A DNA stretch of 46,443 nucleotides from Elusimicrobiota bacterium. Its GTDB lineage: Bacteria > Elusimicrobiota > Elusimicrobia > Elusimicrobiales > UBA9959. Position 1 is the stretch's first letter, and each line of letters opens with the position of its first letter. The notes beneath the pieces are model-generated. The model had not been told where the DNA came from, searched no databases, and worked only from the letters and a program-made list of their open reading frames with translations. The stretch spans positions 1 through 46,443 of the forward strand of contig JACQYT010000111.1 in NCBI GenBank assembly GCA_016208085.1. The letters run 5' to 3'. Both the position numbers and the translations under genes were made by a program. Shown here one piece after another: positions 8,014 through 15,632 of the stretch.

Positions 8014-8043
8014 TTACCTTTTATTTAAATATCCGCTGCCTGA

Positions 8044-10068
8044 TTAATTATTACTGCGCAACTCGGTTATTACTTTTCCCTGCATGTGTTCCGGAACGGG
8101 GAGACCGAGAAGTTTCAGCAGGGTGGGAAGCTGGTCCGCGTTGCTTATGTTGCTTTTCAGCCTGTGGCCTTTTTTCACGCCGGGCCCCATAACGATGAAC
8201 GGGGTCCAGAGGGCCGGGTTTTTATCGGCGACAAGCGCCTGTTTATAGCCGCCCTCCCTTGAATCGCGGAACACGTCCAGCCCAGCCGACATTTCCTCGG
8301 TCAGGCCGTAGCCGGGTTTCATTACCAGGAGCAGGTCCGGAACGCGGTCTTTGGGCATCCTTAGTTCACCGGCGTCTTCCCATTTTACCACGCGTTCTAC
8401 GGGGGCGGTTTCCCCGTCCCTCAGGTTAAGCAGCAGGCCTTTGACTTTTTCCCGCAGGGCTTCGTATTGCGGGCCGCTGCCGCGCTTCCATTGCCCGGCA
8501 AGATTGTCGGGGCGAAGATAGACGCCTATCATCTTAAGGTGGGCCGCCCTGGTATCGGCCCAGTCTATGGCGGGCATGCCGGTCGCCGGGTCCGCGCTGA
8601 ACCTCAAAAGCCCTTCTTTGGCGAACAGGTTGTTCAGCATCACGTAGCGGTTCAGCGGCGCGACGCCGTGGTCGGAACTGAGGACTATCAGCGAGTTCTT
8701 TCCGGCGCTATGCATGGCCTCGCCAAGTATAGCGTCCAGCCGCCGGTACAGCTCCTCCAGGTCGGAACGGGCCAAAGCCCGCTGCTGCGGGGCGGCGGTT
8801 GCGTAGCGGGAGCTGTTCTTGTCCGCGTAGGGCAGCCACCACCTGCTTTCCAGCATCTGGTTGGGGGTATAGATGTCCTGTATGAAAATATCCGGTTTCA
8901 GCGTGGCATAAATGAAAGGCACCAGCGACCCGTGCCAGTCCAGGGACATCCCGGCCTCTGAAAGGAAAACGGCTTTCTCTTCAGGATAATTGTTAAGCTG
9001 AGCCGGCCAGTTGTCCGGGAAGTCCACCATCGGGCCCAGTTCCTTTTCCATGCCGGGCACGGCATCGGAGGGCGAAACAGTAGTGCGGTTCATCGGGTCA
9101 AACAGCAGGCGCGCCTTCATGGCGCCGGACGGCTCAAGGCGTATAAGCGAGACTTTCAAGCTGGACCCCAGCGAGGCGGCTCCCCAGGTCAGCGTGACCG
9201 GGAACCAGCCGCTCCAGGAATCCGGCCTGTCCAGGTCCGCCAGCGGGGACTTTTTATCGAAAGAAAACAGCGCCCGCGAATAATTTTCGGCCTTGTCATC
9301 GGTATTATCGTAGATGTAAGCGTATACTGTGGTCCCGTACGCGGCCAGCTCCATGTCAAGGGCGGGAGAATACGAGGCCGGCGGGTTAAGCCAGTCCCGC
9401 GCCGGGGACGCTTTCACCTGCCGGGTAAGCTGCGGCCCCGCGAAAAAGAGCCGCGTGGAGTTCCCGGCCTGAGAGGAGCCGCCCTCTCCAGGCTTGGGTG
9501 AGAGCTCAAAATTGACCGCCCAGAAATCGGAGCCCCAGGAACCCCACCGGCCGCGTATCGTAAGACCTGAGGACATTTCCGGCGGGGTGGATCCCGGTAC
9601 CGAGACCACTGCCACGGTCAGCCCGGCGTCTTCAAAGATCTTCCAGGCGGGCGGGACCTTTTTGGCGGTGGACGAAAACCCGGACACGGAAGGCCTGGCG
9701 AGGCCGTAGCCCTCCAGGCGCATCTGGCCGTCGGCCACGCCGTGCAGTTCCGGATAGCAGCCCGTCATCAGCGTGGCGAAATTTACCGGGGTATGGGACG
9801 GGTAGACGGGCACAGAATAGCCGTAGGCCCCGTTCTCCATCATTTTGCGGATATTGGGGAGTTTGCCCTCTTCGGCCAGTTCAAAAACGGTTTTTCCGCC
9901 CAGGTCCGCCCTCATGCCGTCCGGCACGAACCAGTAAAGCCCGGCCGCTTTTTCTCCGCAATACGCCGGTCCCATAAAGACCGCCGGCAGCAAAAGCGCC
10001 AGTATCCCGAAAATTGCCTTACGGCAATTTTTGGAAGGCTGAAGGCTGAAGAAGGATTGTTTTTTCAT
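8044..10068 (-). CDS. Exported alkaline-phosphatase-superfamily phosphodiesterase (NPP type)
   Basis: A 674-residue protein with an N-terminal signal sequence: a basic start, a hydrophobic run at about 18-34, and cleavage near 35-38. It belongs to the type I phosphodiesterase/nucleotide pyrophosphatase family. The first metal Asp is in WFVPDGMRAD (D50), the nucleophile Thr in YPSHTPVNFATLMTG (T93), and later metal ligands are in SSDHG and near the C-terminus. The region between about 170 and 330 is an extra insert relative to short family members. Substrates of the family are phosphodiesters or phosphoesters in the periplasm; the substrate here is unknown. Its first codons lie in a GAAGGCTGAAGG-type repeat arm shared with the end of the upstream radical SAM gene, 10 bp away. 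Confidence 0.85.
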   Translation of the reverse strand: MKKQSFFSLQPSKNCRKAIFGILALLLPAVFMGPAYCGEKAAGLYWFVPDGMRADLGGKTVFELAEEGKLPNIRKMMENGAYGYSVPVYPSHTPVNFATLMTGCYPELHGVADGQMRLEGYGLARPSVSGFSSTAKKVPPAWKIFEDAGLTVAVVSVPGSTPPEMSSGLTIRGRWGSWGSDFWAVNFELSPKPGEGGSSQAGNSTRLFFAGPQLTRQVKASPARDWLNPPASYSPALDMELAAYGTTVYAYIYDNTDDKAENYSRALFSFDKKSPLADLDRPDSWSGWFPVTLTWGAASLGSSLKVSLIRLEPSGAMKARLLFDPMNRTTVSPSDAVPGMEKELGPMVDFPDNWPAQLNNYPEEKAVFLSEAGMSLDWHGSLVPFIYATLKPDIFIQDIYTPNQMLESRWWLPYADKNSSRYATAAPQQRALARSDLEELYRRLDAILGEAMHSAGKNSLIVLSSDHGVAPLNRYVMLNNLFAKEGLLRFSADPATGMPAIDWADTRAAHLKMIGVYLRPDNLAGQWKRGSGPQYEALREKVKGLLLNLRDGETAPVERVVKWEDAGELRMPKDRVPDLLLVMKPGYGLTEEMSAGLDVFRDSREGGYKQALVADKNPALWTPFIVMGPGVKKGHRLKSNISNADQLPTLLKLLGLPVPEHMQGKVITELRSNN

Positions 10069-10078
10069 TCTTCAGCCT

Positions 10079-11479
10079 TCAGCCCTCCGCCTTTTCCCGG
10101 GTGAGCTCCCATATTTTGTGGAAATAATCCCTGAGCAGGTCCTCATCCATATCGGTAAGGTTGGTTATGGCGTCGTCATGGTCCCCGACCCGGCGTTTGG
10201 AAAGCGCTCTCAGGAACTGCGGCGTGTCCGTTATCTTGCCTGAATTTACCGCATCCGCGTAGAGGGCGGTGCCGGGGAATGGGACCAGGTATTTTACCAG
10301 CGGGATAAAATCGCCTTTGCGGATATAGTCGAACATGCGCTTCAGCGATTCCCCGGTCTCGCCGGGCAGCCCCACGATGAAAAGCCCCCTGGACTCAAGG
10401 CCGGCCCCGGCGGCGGCGCGTATAGCCGAATTTATCGCGGCTATCGTGATGTTCTTGCGGCTTAGGTCCAGGACTTTCTGGTCGTAGGATTCAATGCCGA
10501 ACCAGATTCCCCGGCAACCGGTGGCTTTCAGCTTCAGGGCGAAGGCCTCCGTGATATTCGTCACCCTGGCGAAACAGTGGTATTTCACCCCGTGTTTGAA
10601 CAGGATGTCGCAGACTTTCATCGCGCGCGGGACTTTCACGTTGAAGGTCAAATCGTTAAGCCAGGCATAGTCGAATTTCGTGGTTTCCTTCAGATAGGCT
10701 ACCTCGCGCTCAAATCTTTCCAGGCTCTTCAGCCTGAGCGCGGGGATGGTCTTGAAACAAAAAGTGCAGGCGCAGGGGCAGCCCCTGGTGGAAGAAATGA
10801 TTATCTGGCCGTTTTTCACGATGCTCTCGTAGTTGGGCCAGATCGTGTAATCGGGGAAGGGCAGGTTGTCCAGGTCCTGTATCTGCGGCCTGGGGGCGGT
10901 GATTTTTACGGCGTCGCCGGTTTTCAGCGCCAGTCCCCTTATGGCCGAAAGATCCCGCTGCTTGCGCTCAAAAACGGTTTCCAGCAATTCCAGCAGGGTT
11001 AATTCGGCTTCTCCCAGCAGGGCGCAGTCGGCGGACGTGTTCTTAAGGATTATTTCCGGCAGGGAGGAAATCAGCGGGCCACCCAGGAAGATAAGCTTGC
11101 CGGGGAAAGCCCGCTTTATCGCGGCGGTCGCGTTCTCCAGGAAAACAAAAGAATCGCAATAGGCGGCAATGCCGACGATATCCGCGCCGGCTATTTCCTC
11201 AAGCACCGCGTCGATCTTATCCCTGCCCGGGGCCCTCGTATCCACGATCTTCAGGTTGTAGCCCAGTTTTTTTATGACGGTAGCGACCGCCGTGAATCCC
11301 TCGAACGGCCCGGTTATCAAAAATTCGCGGCCGGGAGTGGGGAGTTGCGGGGAAGGCGGGATCACAAGCGCCACCGTTTCGCCCCCCCGACGCTTTTTGG
11401 GGGGAGCGGGGGAGCCAGCCAGGCGGCCGAGAACGCTCTCGTACGGGTCGCAGGGGGATTTGTTATTTGCGTGCGTCAT
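10079..11479 (-). CDS. B12-binding-domain radical SAM protein
   Basis: A 466-residue protein. Residues about 34-180 form the Rossmann-like cobalamin-binding-type domain (VALVIPPSP, ADIVGIAAYCDS, FLGGPLISSLPE, LLGEAE) typical of this radical SAM class, without a DxHxxG motif. The radical SAM core starts at TRGCPCACTFC, with cluster cysteines C234, C238 and C241. IWFGIESYD and FIVGLPGET are the later family signatures. Members methylate or rearrange unactivated carbons or act in tailoring pathways. The gene is divergent from the three-radical-SAM set, with 33 bp between starts, so a shared control region and a common pathway are plausible. The C-terminal TREKAEG is encoded by a repeat arm. Confidence 0.88.
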   Translation of the reverse strand: MTHANNKSPCDPYESVLGRLAGSPAPPKKRRGGETVALVIPPSPQLPTPGREFLITGPFEGFTAVATVIKKLGYNLKIVDTRAPGRDKIDAVLEEIAGADIVGIAAYCDSFVFLENATAAIKRAFPGKLIFLGGPLISSLPEIILKNTSADCALLGEAELTLLELLETVFERKQRDLSAIRGLALKTGDAVKITAPRPQIQDLDNLPFPDYTIWPNYESIVKNGQIIISSTRGCPCACTFCFKTIPALRLKSLERFEREVAYLKETTKFDYAWLNDLTFNVKVPRAMKVCDILFKHGVKYHCFARVTNITEAFALKLKATGCRGIWFGIESYDQKVLDLSRKNITIAAINSAIRAAAGAGLESRGLFIVGLPGETGESLKRMFDYIRKGDFIPLVKYLVPFPGTALYADAVNSGKITDTPQFLRALSKRRVGDHDDAITNLTDMDEDLLRDYFHKIWELTREKAEG

Positions 11480-11512
11480 TACCGCTTAATTGTATAATAT
11501 TTCGTAACTGTT
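11480..11512. promoter_or_regulatory. Divergent promoter region between two radical SAM genes
   Basis: Only 33 bp separate the two starts. The plus strand carries TATAAT at 11493-11498, 15 bases before ATG 11513. That would give a very short leader, and no Shine-Dalgarno is visible, so translation may be nearly leaderless. The minus strand has TATTAT/TATACAAT at a similar distance from ATG 11479. A good -35 box is not obvious on either side. Confidence 0.4.
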
Positions 11513-12424
11513 ATGGACAAGCGGATAGACATAAAGATAAGTTTCCGCTGCAATAACCTCTGCCGCTTTTGCGCGCAGGGACATAAGCGGGACCTGTATC
11601 CCGACAGGACCCCGAAAAACGTCGTTTCGGAGCTGAAAAAAGCCTATTCGGGCGGCATCCGCGGCGTCGTATTCACCGGAGGCGAGCCGAGCCTCCACCC
11701 GGCTATCCTGGACTTTATCCGGGCCGCTAAAAAAGCCGGTTTTAAAAGCATACAGCTCCAGACCAACGGGCGGACGCTTGCCTACCCGGACTTTTGCGGA
11801 AAACTTTTAAAAGCCGGCGCGACCGAAATAGGCCCCAGCCTCCACGGCGCCGCAGCGGCCACGCATGACGCTTTGACCGGCTCGGCCGGCAGTTTCACGC
11901 AGACCGTCGCCGGCATCGCCAACGCCGTCAAAACCGGCCTGGCCGTGATAACCAACACCGTGATCACTTCCGCCAATTATACGGAGTTGCCGGCCCTGGC
12001 GGCGCTGCTGATAAAACTGGGCGTAAGCCAGTACCAGTTTGCCTTCATCCATATAGTCGGCACGGCGGCGGAGAACAGCGCTCGGCTGGTCCCGCGGAAA
12101 ACAGCCGTGATGCCTTATGTTAAAAAAGGCCTGGACCTCGGCGTGAAAAACGGCGTCCCGTGCTATACGGAGGCCATACCTTTCTGCCTGATGAAGGGTT
12201 ATGAAGCCTGCGTGGCGGAGCGCATTATCCCGGCCGGGCCCGTGGTGGACGCAGATCGCTTCATTAAAGATTACGGCATTTACAGGCGCACAGAGGGCAA
12301 AACCAGGGGGCCGCGCTGTCCCCGCTGCAAATATTTTGAGGTCTGCGAGGGCCCCTGGCGGGAATATCCCCGGCTTTACGGCTGGAAGGAATTTGTCCCC
12401 GTAAGTCGAAAGTCTAGAGTCTAA
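11513..12424 (+). CDS. Radical SAM protein with SPASM-like C-terminus (putative peptide maturase 1)
   Basis: A 303-residue protein. The SAM-cluster motif is at the very start (FRCNNLCRFC, C13, C17, C20), with GGEP at 56-59. The C-terminal third carries IPFCLM and then CPRCKYFEVCEG (C269, C272, C278) and YGWKEFVPV. This auxiliary-cluster layout is shared by the next two radical SAM proteins. SPASM-type radical SAM enzymes often modify ribosomal peptides, and the repeat peptide gene 3 kb downstream is the obvious candidate substrate. The last residues, SRKSRV, are encoded by the first units of an intergenic repeat, so the C-terminus may be longer than in relatives. Confidence 0.85.
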   Translation: MDKRIDIKISFRCNNLCRFCAQGHKRDLYPDRTPKNVVSELKKAYSGGIRGVVFTGGEPSLHPAILDFIRAAKKAGFKSIQLQTNGRTLAYPDFCGKLLKAGATEIGPSLHGAAAATHDALTGSAGSFTQTVAGIANAVKTGLAVITNTVITSANYTELPALAALLIKLGVSQYQFAFIHIVGTAAENSARLVPRKTAVMPYVKKGLDLGVKNGVPCYTEAIPFCLMKGYEACVAERIIPAGPVVDADRFIKDYGIYRRTEGKTRGPRCPRCKYFEVCEGPWREYPRLYGWKEFVPVSRKSRV

Positions 12425-12524
12425 AGTCGAAAGTCTAAAGTAAAGAATAAAAAGAAACGGGTCCGTGTTTTTCTCCGCACTTTACACTCTAGACTCTACA
12501 CTTTAGACTTCCTTTACTCTACTT
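12409..12524. repeat. Inverted arms of AGTCTAAAG-type units
   Basis: The left arm (12409-12447) is built from units like GTCGAAAGTCTAAA. The right arm (12478-12524) carries the reverse complement units (CTTTACACTCTAGACTC and so on). About 30 bases of unrelated sequence separate the two arms. Together they fold into one long imperfect hairpin filling the space between two radical SAM genes and reaching into the end of the first. Confidence 0.75.
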
Positions 12525-12525
12525 T

Positions 12526-13689
12526 ATGCCCAACGACTGCTACGAGATTATTCTCAATCACAACTGCGACCTGGCCTGCGGGTTCTGCTCGCAGAGTGAT
12601 TTCGACCCGAAAATAAAAAGCGGCCTGAAGGACGCGGTGCGCCATATTTATACGGCCAAAAAACTGGACTACAAACGGCTCGGCTTTTCGGGAGGCGAAG
12701 CCCTGCTGCGCGCGGACCTGCCGTTCCTGGCGGCCACGGCGCGAAAAGTCGGGTTTAAAACCGTCAGGTTGCAGACCAACGGCGTCAGGCTTGCCGACGC
12801 CGCGCTGTGCCGCAGGCTGGCGGCCGCCGGCCTGAACGTCTGTAAGTTCACTTTCCCGGGCCATACCGCCCCGGTCCACGACCGCCTGACCGGCGCCGCG
12901 GGCTCTTTTAAAAAAAGCCTGCGGGGCCTTGATAACATGCTCGCTTTAAAACTCGCCGTCGGAGTAAATATTCCGGTGGCAAAACACAATTACAGGGGGC
13001 TGCCGGCGGCTTTAAGATTTTTCATGGACCGCGGAGTCGCTAATTTCACGCTCATTTATCCCATTTACGTCGGCAATATGAGAAAAAATTTTAAAGCGCT
13101 CGGCGTCAGTATGCCCGAAGCCTCCGGCTCGATTGTCGCGGCGCTGGATTTCGCCCAGGCCGCCGGGCTGGGAATTAAGGACGTCAAGGCGCTTAACATG
13201 CCGCCCTGCCTGTTGAGCGGCCACGGGGACAAAGCCGTGGACCTGTATAAATTCAACACAACGGTGGCCTCGCCGCTGGGCCTGAGCTGGGACCTGGACT
13301 CCAATATCGCCGCGGACAAGGCGGCGGGGCCGATATGCGCCGCCTGCATTTTCAGGCGCCGCTGTCCGGGCGTGGATTATCATTACCTGGAACTTTTCGG
13401 CTGGAAAGGATTCAGGCCGGCGCTCAAACTTCCCAGGATTAAACAGGTTAAACCGGAGCCGGGTTATTTGAACAGCCTGGAGAAATGCTTCATCGAAGTG
13501 CTGAAAAAGCAGGACGGCATCCCCACCGCCAGGGTGCTCGCGCTCTCAAGGGGGCTGGCGCTCTGCCACGACTGTAAAGACGGCGCCGGCGTGCTCACTA
13601 CGGGGGAGGCGCTCATAAAGAAAGGTCGCGTTAAAAGGGTGTTTAAAAACGGAAAATATTTCTGGCGGTTAGGGCTTGTTAGGAAATAA
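12526..13689 (+). CDS. Radical SAM protein with SPASM-like region and extra C-terminal domain (putative peptide maturase 2)
   Basis: A 387-residue protein with cluster motif NHNCDLACGFC (C14, C18, C21) and a GGE motif at 56-58. The auxiliary-cluster pattern MPPCLL and then CAACIFRRRCPG is followed by LELFGWKGF, matching the neighbour. Unlike the neighbour it continues for about 95 residues past this point, with two extra Cys in ALCHDCKD. That extra part could be a small helical or winged-helix substrate-binding domain, but I do not recognise it. The last codons overlap an inserted MITE-like repeat, so the true C-terminus may have been altered. It is probably in one transcript with the radical SAM genes on both sides. 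Confidence 0.82.
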   Translation: MPNDCYEIILNHNCDLACGFCSQSDFDPKIKSGLKDAVRHIYTAKKLDYKRLGFSGGEALLRADLPFLAATARKVGFKTVRLQTNGVRLADAALCRRLAAAGLNVCKFTFPGHTAPVHDRLTGAAGSFKKSLRGLDNMLALKLAVGVNIPVAKHNYRGLPAALRFFMDRGVANFTLIYPIYVGNMRKNFKALGVSMPEASGSIVAALDFAQAAGLGIKDVKALNMPPCLLSGHGDKAVDLYKFNTTVASPLGLSWDLDSNIAADKAAGPICAACIFRRRCPGVDYHYLELFGWKGFRPALKLPRIKQVKPEPGYLNSLEKCFIEVLKKQDGIPTARVLALSRGLALCHDCKDGAGVLTTGEALIKKGRVKRVFKNGKYFWRLGLVRK

Positions 13690-13834
13690 ATGCGTGAATT
13701 TTGGGCGCCGAGGCGCTCGCCGGGCAAGGCGCGAGGAGCGAGCATGCCCGTTGGCATGTAAGCGACGAGCAACGCAGCCCGGCGAGATGCATCGGCGTTC
13801 AAAAACGCGCCAGTTATTTTTTAACAAGCCCTTA
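13670..13834. repeat. MITE-like long palindrome
   Basis: A 165-bp element with terminal inverted sequences: TAGGGCTTGTTA at the left and TAACAAGCCCTTA at the right. Matching continues inwards through an AAATAA-type stretch and a GGCGCCGA/TCGGCGTT pair to CTCGCCGGGC/GCCCGGCGAG, with a central GCATGCCCGTTGGCATG part. It has no coding capacity. It overlaps the last residues (LGLVRK and stop) of the upstream gene and ends next to the start of the downstream gene. Confidence 0.7.
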
Positions 13835-13836
13835 GT

Positions 13837-15252
13837 GTGACGGAAATGACCGACATCAAAAAACAATTGCGCGCAAACGGGCTGGGCGTCTCCGTGCATG
13901 CCAAAGATAATATCGTGGAACTCAGCCTCCTTGGGACGGCAAAACCGCTGATCGCCAGGGAAATCCTGTACAAGGCGCTCAACGGCCTTGAGCCTTTTTT
14001 CACGGTCTTCATCAGGGGAATGCCTTTCTGCTTCATGCCGGATGCCCGGGATCATATCCTCTACCGCAGACGGGCGGGCTTCCACATACTGCCTGGCGGG
14101 GCAGGCCGCTCTTACGGCGCTATCCGCCAATGCAAAGCCTGCGCGCTGCGAACGCTCTGCCCCGGGATAGAGACCGGAAGCGTTTTCTACCGGGAACTGC
14201 GCCGCACCCTCCGGCCGGTCCTCGCCGTCCCCAACGAGATCGTGTTTGAATTGACCAGGCGCTGCAACCTGGCCTGCCGCGTCTGTTTCGCCGGCAGGAC
14301 CGGAGGCGGACAACCGCTAAGCAGGCTTATGACCGCGCTGCGCGAAGCGCGCAGGCTGGGAGTAAAAGATGTCCGCTTCACCGGTGGCGAGCCTACCTTG
14401 AGCCGCAACCTGCTGCCGATGCTTAAAGCCGCCAGGGCGCTGGGGTTCTACACGCTGGTCAACACCAACGCCTGCGGCGCAGACAGCGTTCTTTTGGACA
14501 AGGCCGCCCCGCTGATAGACAATGTCCTGGTCTCCCTGCAGGGTTATGACGCCGCAAGTGAAAGCAGGGCCGCGGGGGTTAAAGGTCTATTTTCCAGAAA
14601 GCTGGCCAATATGCGCCGACTGCGCGCGGGAATACGCGCTTTCAGACTGGGCACGGTGGCATCTAAAAGCCTTTTACGGAATTTTAAAGCCTATCATGCG
14701 CTGGCCGTAAGCCTCAAGGCCGACGTCTGGGAAATTTATCGCCCCATGCCGGCGCATGGTGGGACAGGCCGCCCCATATTCGGTAAAGAAACAATGACCG
14801 CCGGTTCGGAATTCGACCTGAAAGCGGCGGATATGAAACGCCTTTCCGCGGCGATAGCGGCGCTGGAACCGGGCGGCCCGCCTTCTCCGGGGCTTTGTCG
14901 GGCAGGCCCGCGTGTGCTGCTGGCCAACCCGATGCCGCTCTGCCTGATGCCGGCCGCCGAAAGGAGAAATCTGCTCGGCGCGGCTTTTGACGACGGGCAT
15001 ACCAGGCTGGTCCACGACCCGCGCGGTTTTTTTAAGCCGAGCTATTATATAGAGGAGCGTCTCGGCGATGGGATCGAACAGGCATGGAATTCGGATTACA
15101 TGAGGGCTTTAAGGTCTTTTTCCTGGCTGGCGCCGCGCTGCAGGGCCTGCGACTGGCTGCTTAAGTGCCTAGGCGGCAGCCGCTTCCAGGCTGCAGCCGG
15201 CGGCGGAAATTATTTCGGCAACGATCCGTGGCTGCCGAAAGAAAGGGCATAA
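13837..15252 (+). CDS. Radical SAM protein with SPASM-like clusters on both sides of the core (putative peptide maturase 3)
   Basis: A 471-residue protein from GTG 13837; ATG 13846 is an alternative and neither has a clear ribosome site. The radical SAM core begins at RRCNLACRVC (C143, C147, C150) with GGEP at 183-186. The C-terminal part has PLCLMP, then CRACDWLLKCLGG. Unusually, the 140 residues before the core hold the same signature, MPFCFMP (C65) and then CKACALRTLCPG (C99, C102, C108), as if a second SPASM-like domain had been fused in front. The length is close to that of HxsB proteins of the known His-Xaa-Ser systems, but I cannot confirm that family. It converges on the repeat-peptide gene. 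Confidence 0.85.
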   Translation: MTEMTDIKKQLRANGLGVSVHAKDNIVELSLLGTAKPLIAREILYKALNGLEPFFTVFIRGMPFCFMPDARDHILYRRRAGFHILPGGAGRSYGAIRQCKACALRTLCPGIETGSVFYRELRRTLRPVLAVPNEIVFELTRRCNLACRVCFAGRTGGGQPLSRLMTALREARRLGVKDVRFTGGEPTLSRNLLPMLKAARALGFYTLVNTNACGADSVLLDKAAPLIDNVLVSLQGYDAASESRAAGVKGLFSRKLANMRRLRAGIRAFRLGTVASKSLLRNFKAYHALAVSLKADVWEIYRPMPAHGGTGRPIFGKETMTAGSEFDLKAADMKRLSAAIAALEPGGPPSPGLCRAGPRVLLANPMPLCLMPAAERRNLLGAAFDDGHTRLVHDPRGFFKPSYYIEERLGDGIEQAWNSDYMRALRSFSWLAPRCRACDWLLKCLGGSRFQAAAGGGNYFGNDPWLPKERA

Positions 15253-15293
15253 AAACACAATACCCTAATGCCCTTAGACCCTCAAACCCTTCA

Positions 15294-15617
15294 CTAATAT
15301 GAGCCATGCGAGCCGTGCGAGCCGTGGGAGCCGTGCGAGCCGTGGGAGCCGTGCGAGCCGTGGGAGCCGTGGGAAGAATGCGAGCCGTGGGAGCCATGCG
15401 AGCCGTGCGAGCCGTGGCTTGTATGGCTTGTGTGATAGTTAGCCCCAAAATAATTGGTATGGATATCCGTAGACGCATTGGCCTGGTCCACCATCGCCGC
15501 GCCGAGTATTCCCAGCGCCAGCCCCGTCTTAACGATGTCGGAATCCAGCATCTTTCCCTCTTCGCTCGAAAAAAATAATTTAATGTTTTTCCTTATTTTT
15601 GACGGTTTGTTTTTCAT
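15294..15617 (-). CDS. His-Xaa-Ser repeat peptide, putative RiPP precursor (HxsA-like)
   Basis: A 107-residue protein. Residues 1-48 look like a leader: a basic start, FFSSEEGKM, then a hydrophobic segment (TGLALGILGAAMV) ending in DQANAS. From H62 to S106 the sequence is 15 unbroken His-Xaa-Ser triplets, with Xaa being Gly in most and Thr or Ser in three, ending in Tyr. In the known HXS systems a repeat protein HxsA is modified by radical SAM enzymes HxsB and HxsC with HxsD. Here three SPASM-like radical SAM genes lie convergently 41 bp away, and a Cys-rich membrane-anchored protein gene is 15 bp upstream on the same strand. Alternatively it could simply bind metal through its histidines. 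Confidence 0.8.
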   Translation of the reverse strand: MKNKPSKIRKNIKLFFSSEEGKMLDSDIVKTGLALGILGAAMVDQANASTDIHTNYFGANYHTSHTSHGSHGSHGSHGSHSSHGSHGSHGSHGSHGSHGSHGSHGSY

Positions 15618-15632
15618 AACCTTTGCCCCCGT

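Larger units (their letters stand above)
6816..8017 (+). mobile_element. 1.2-kb insertion element with 14-bp terminal inverted repeats
   Basis: GTAACTACTCAGGT at 6816-6829 is perfectly inverted at 8004-8017. Between them lie a chimeric transposase frame and the accessory gene at 7420, both pointing right. No clear target duplication is visible outside the ends. The right end falls 27 bp from the stop of the phosphodiesterase gene. The transposase is broken, so the element looks non-autonomous now. Confidence 0.7.

Noticed and set aside
15306-15578. Plus-strand frame rich in RAVGAV
   Set aside because: Antisense of the His-Gly-Ser repeat DNA; no independent support.
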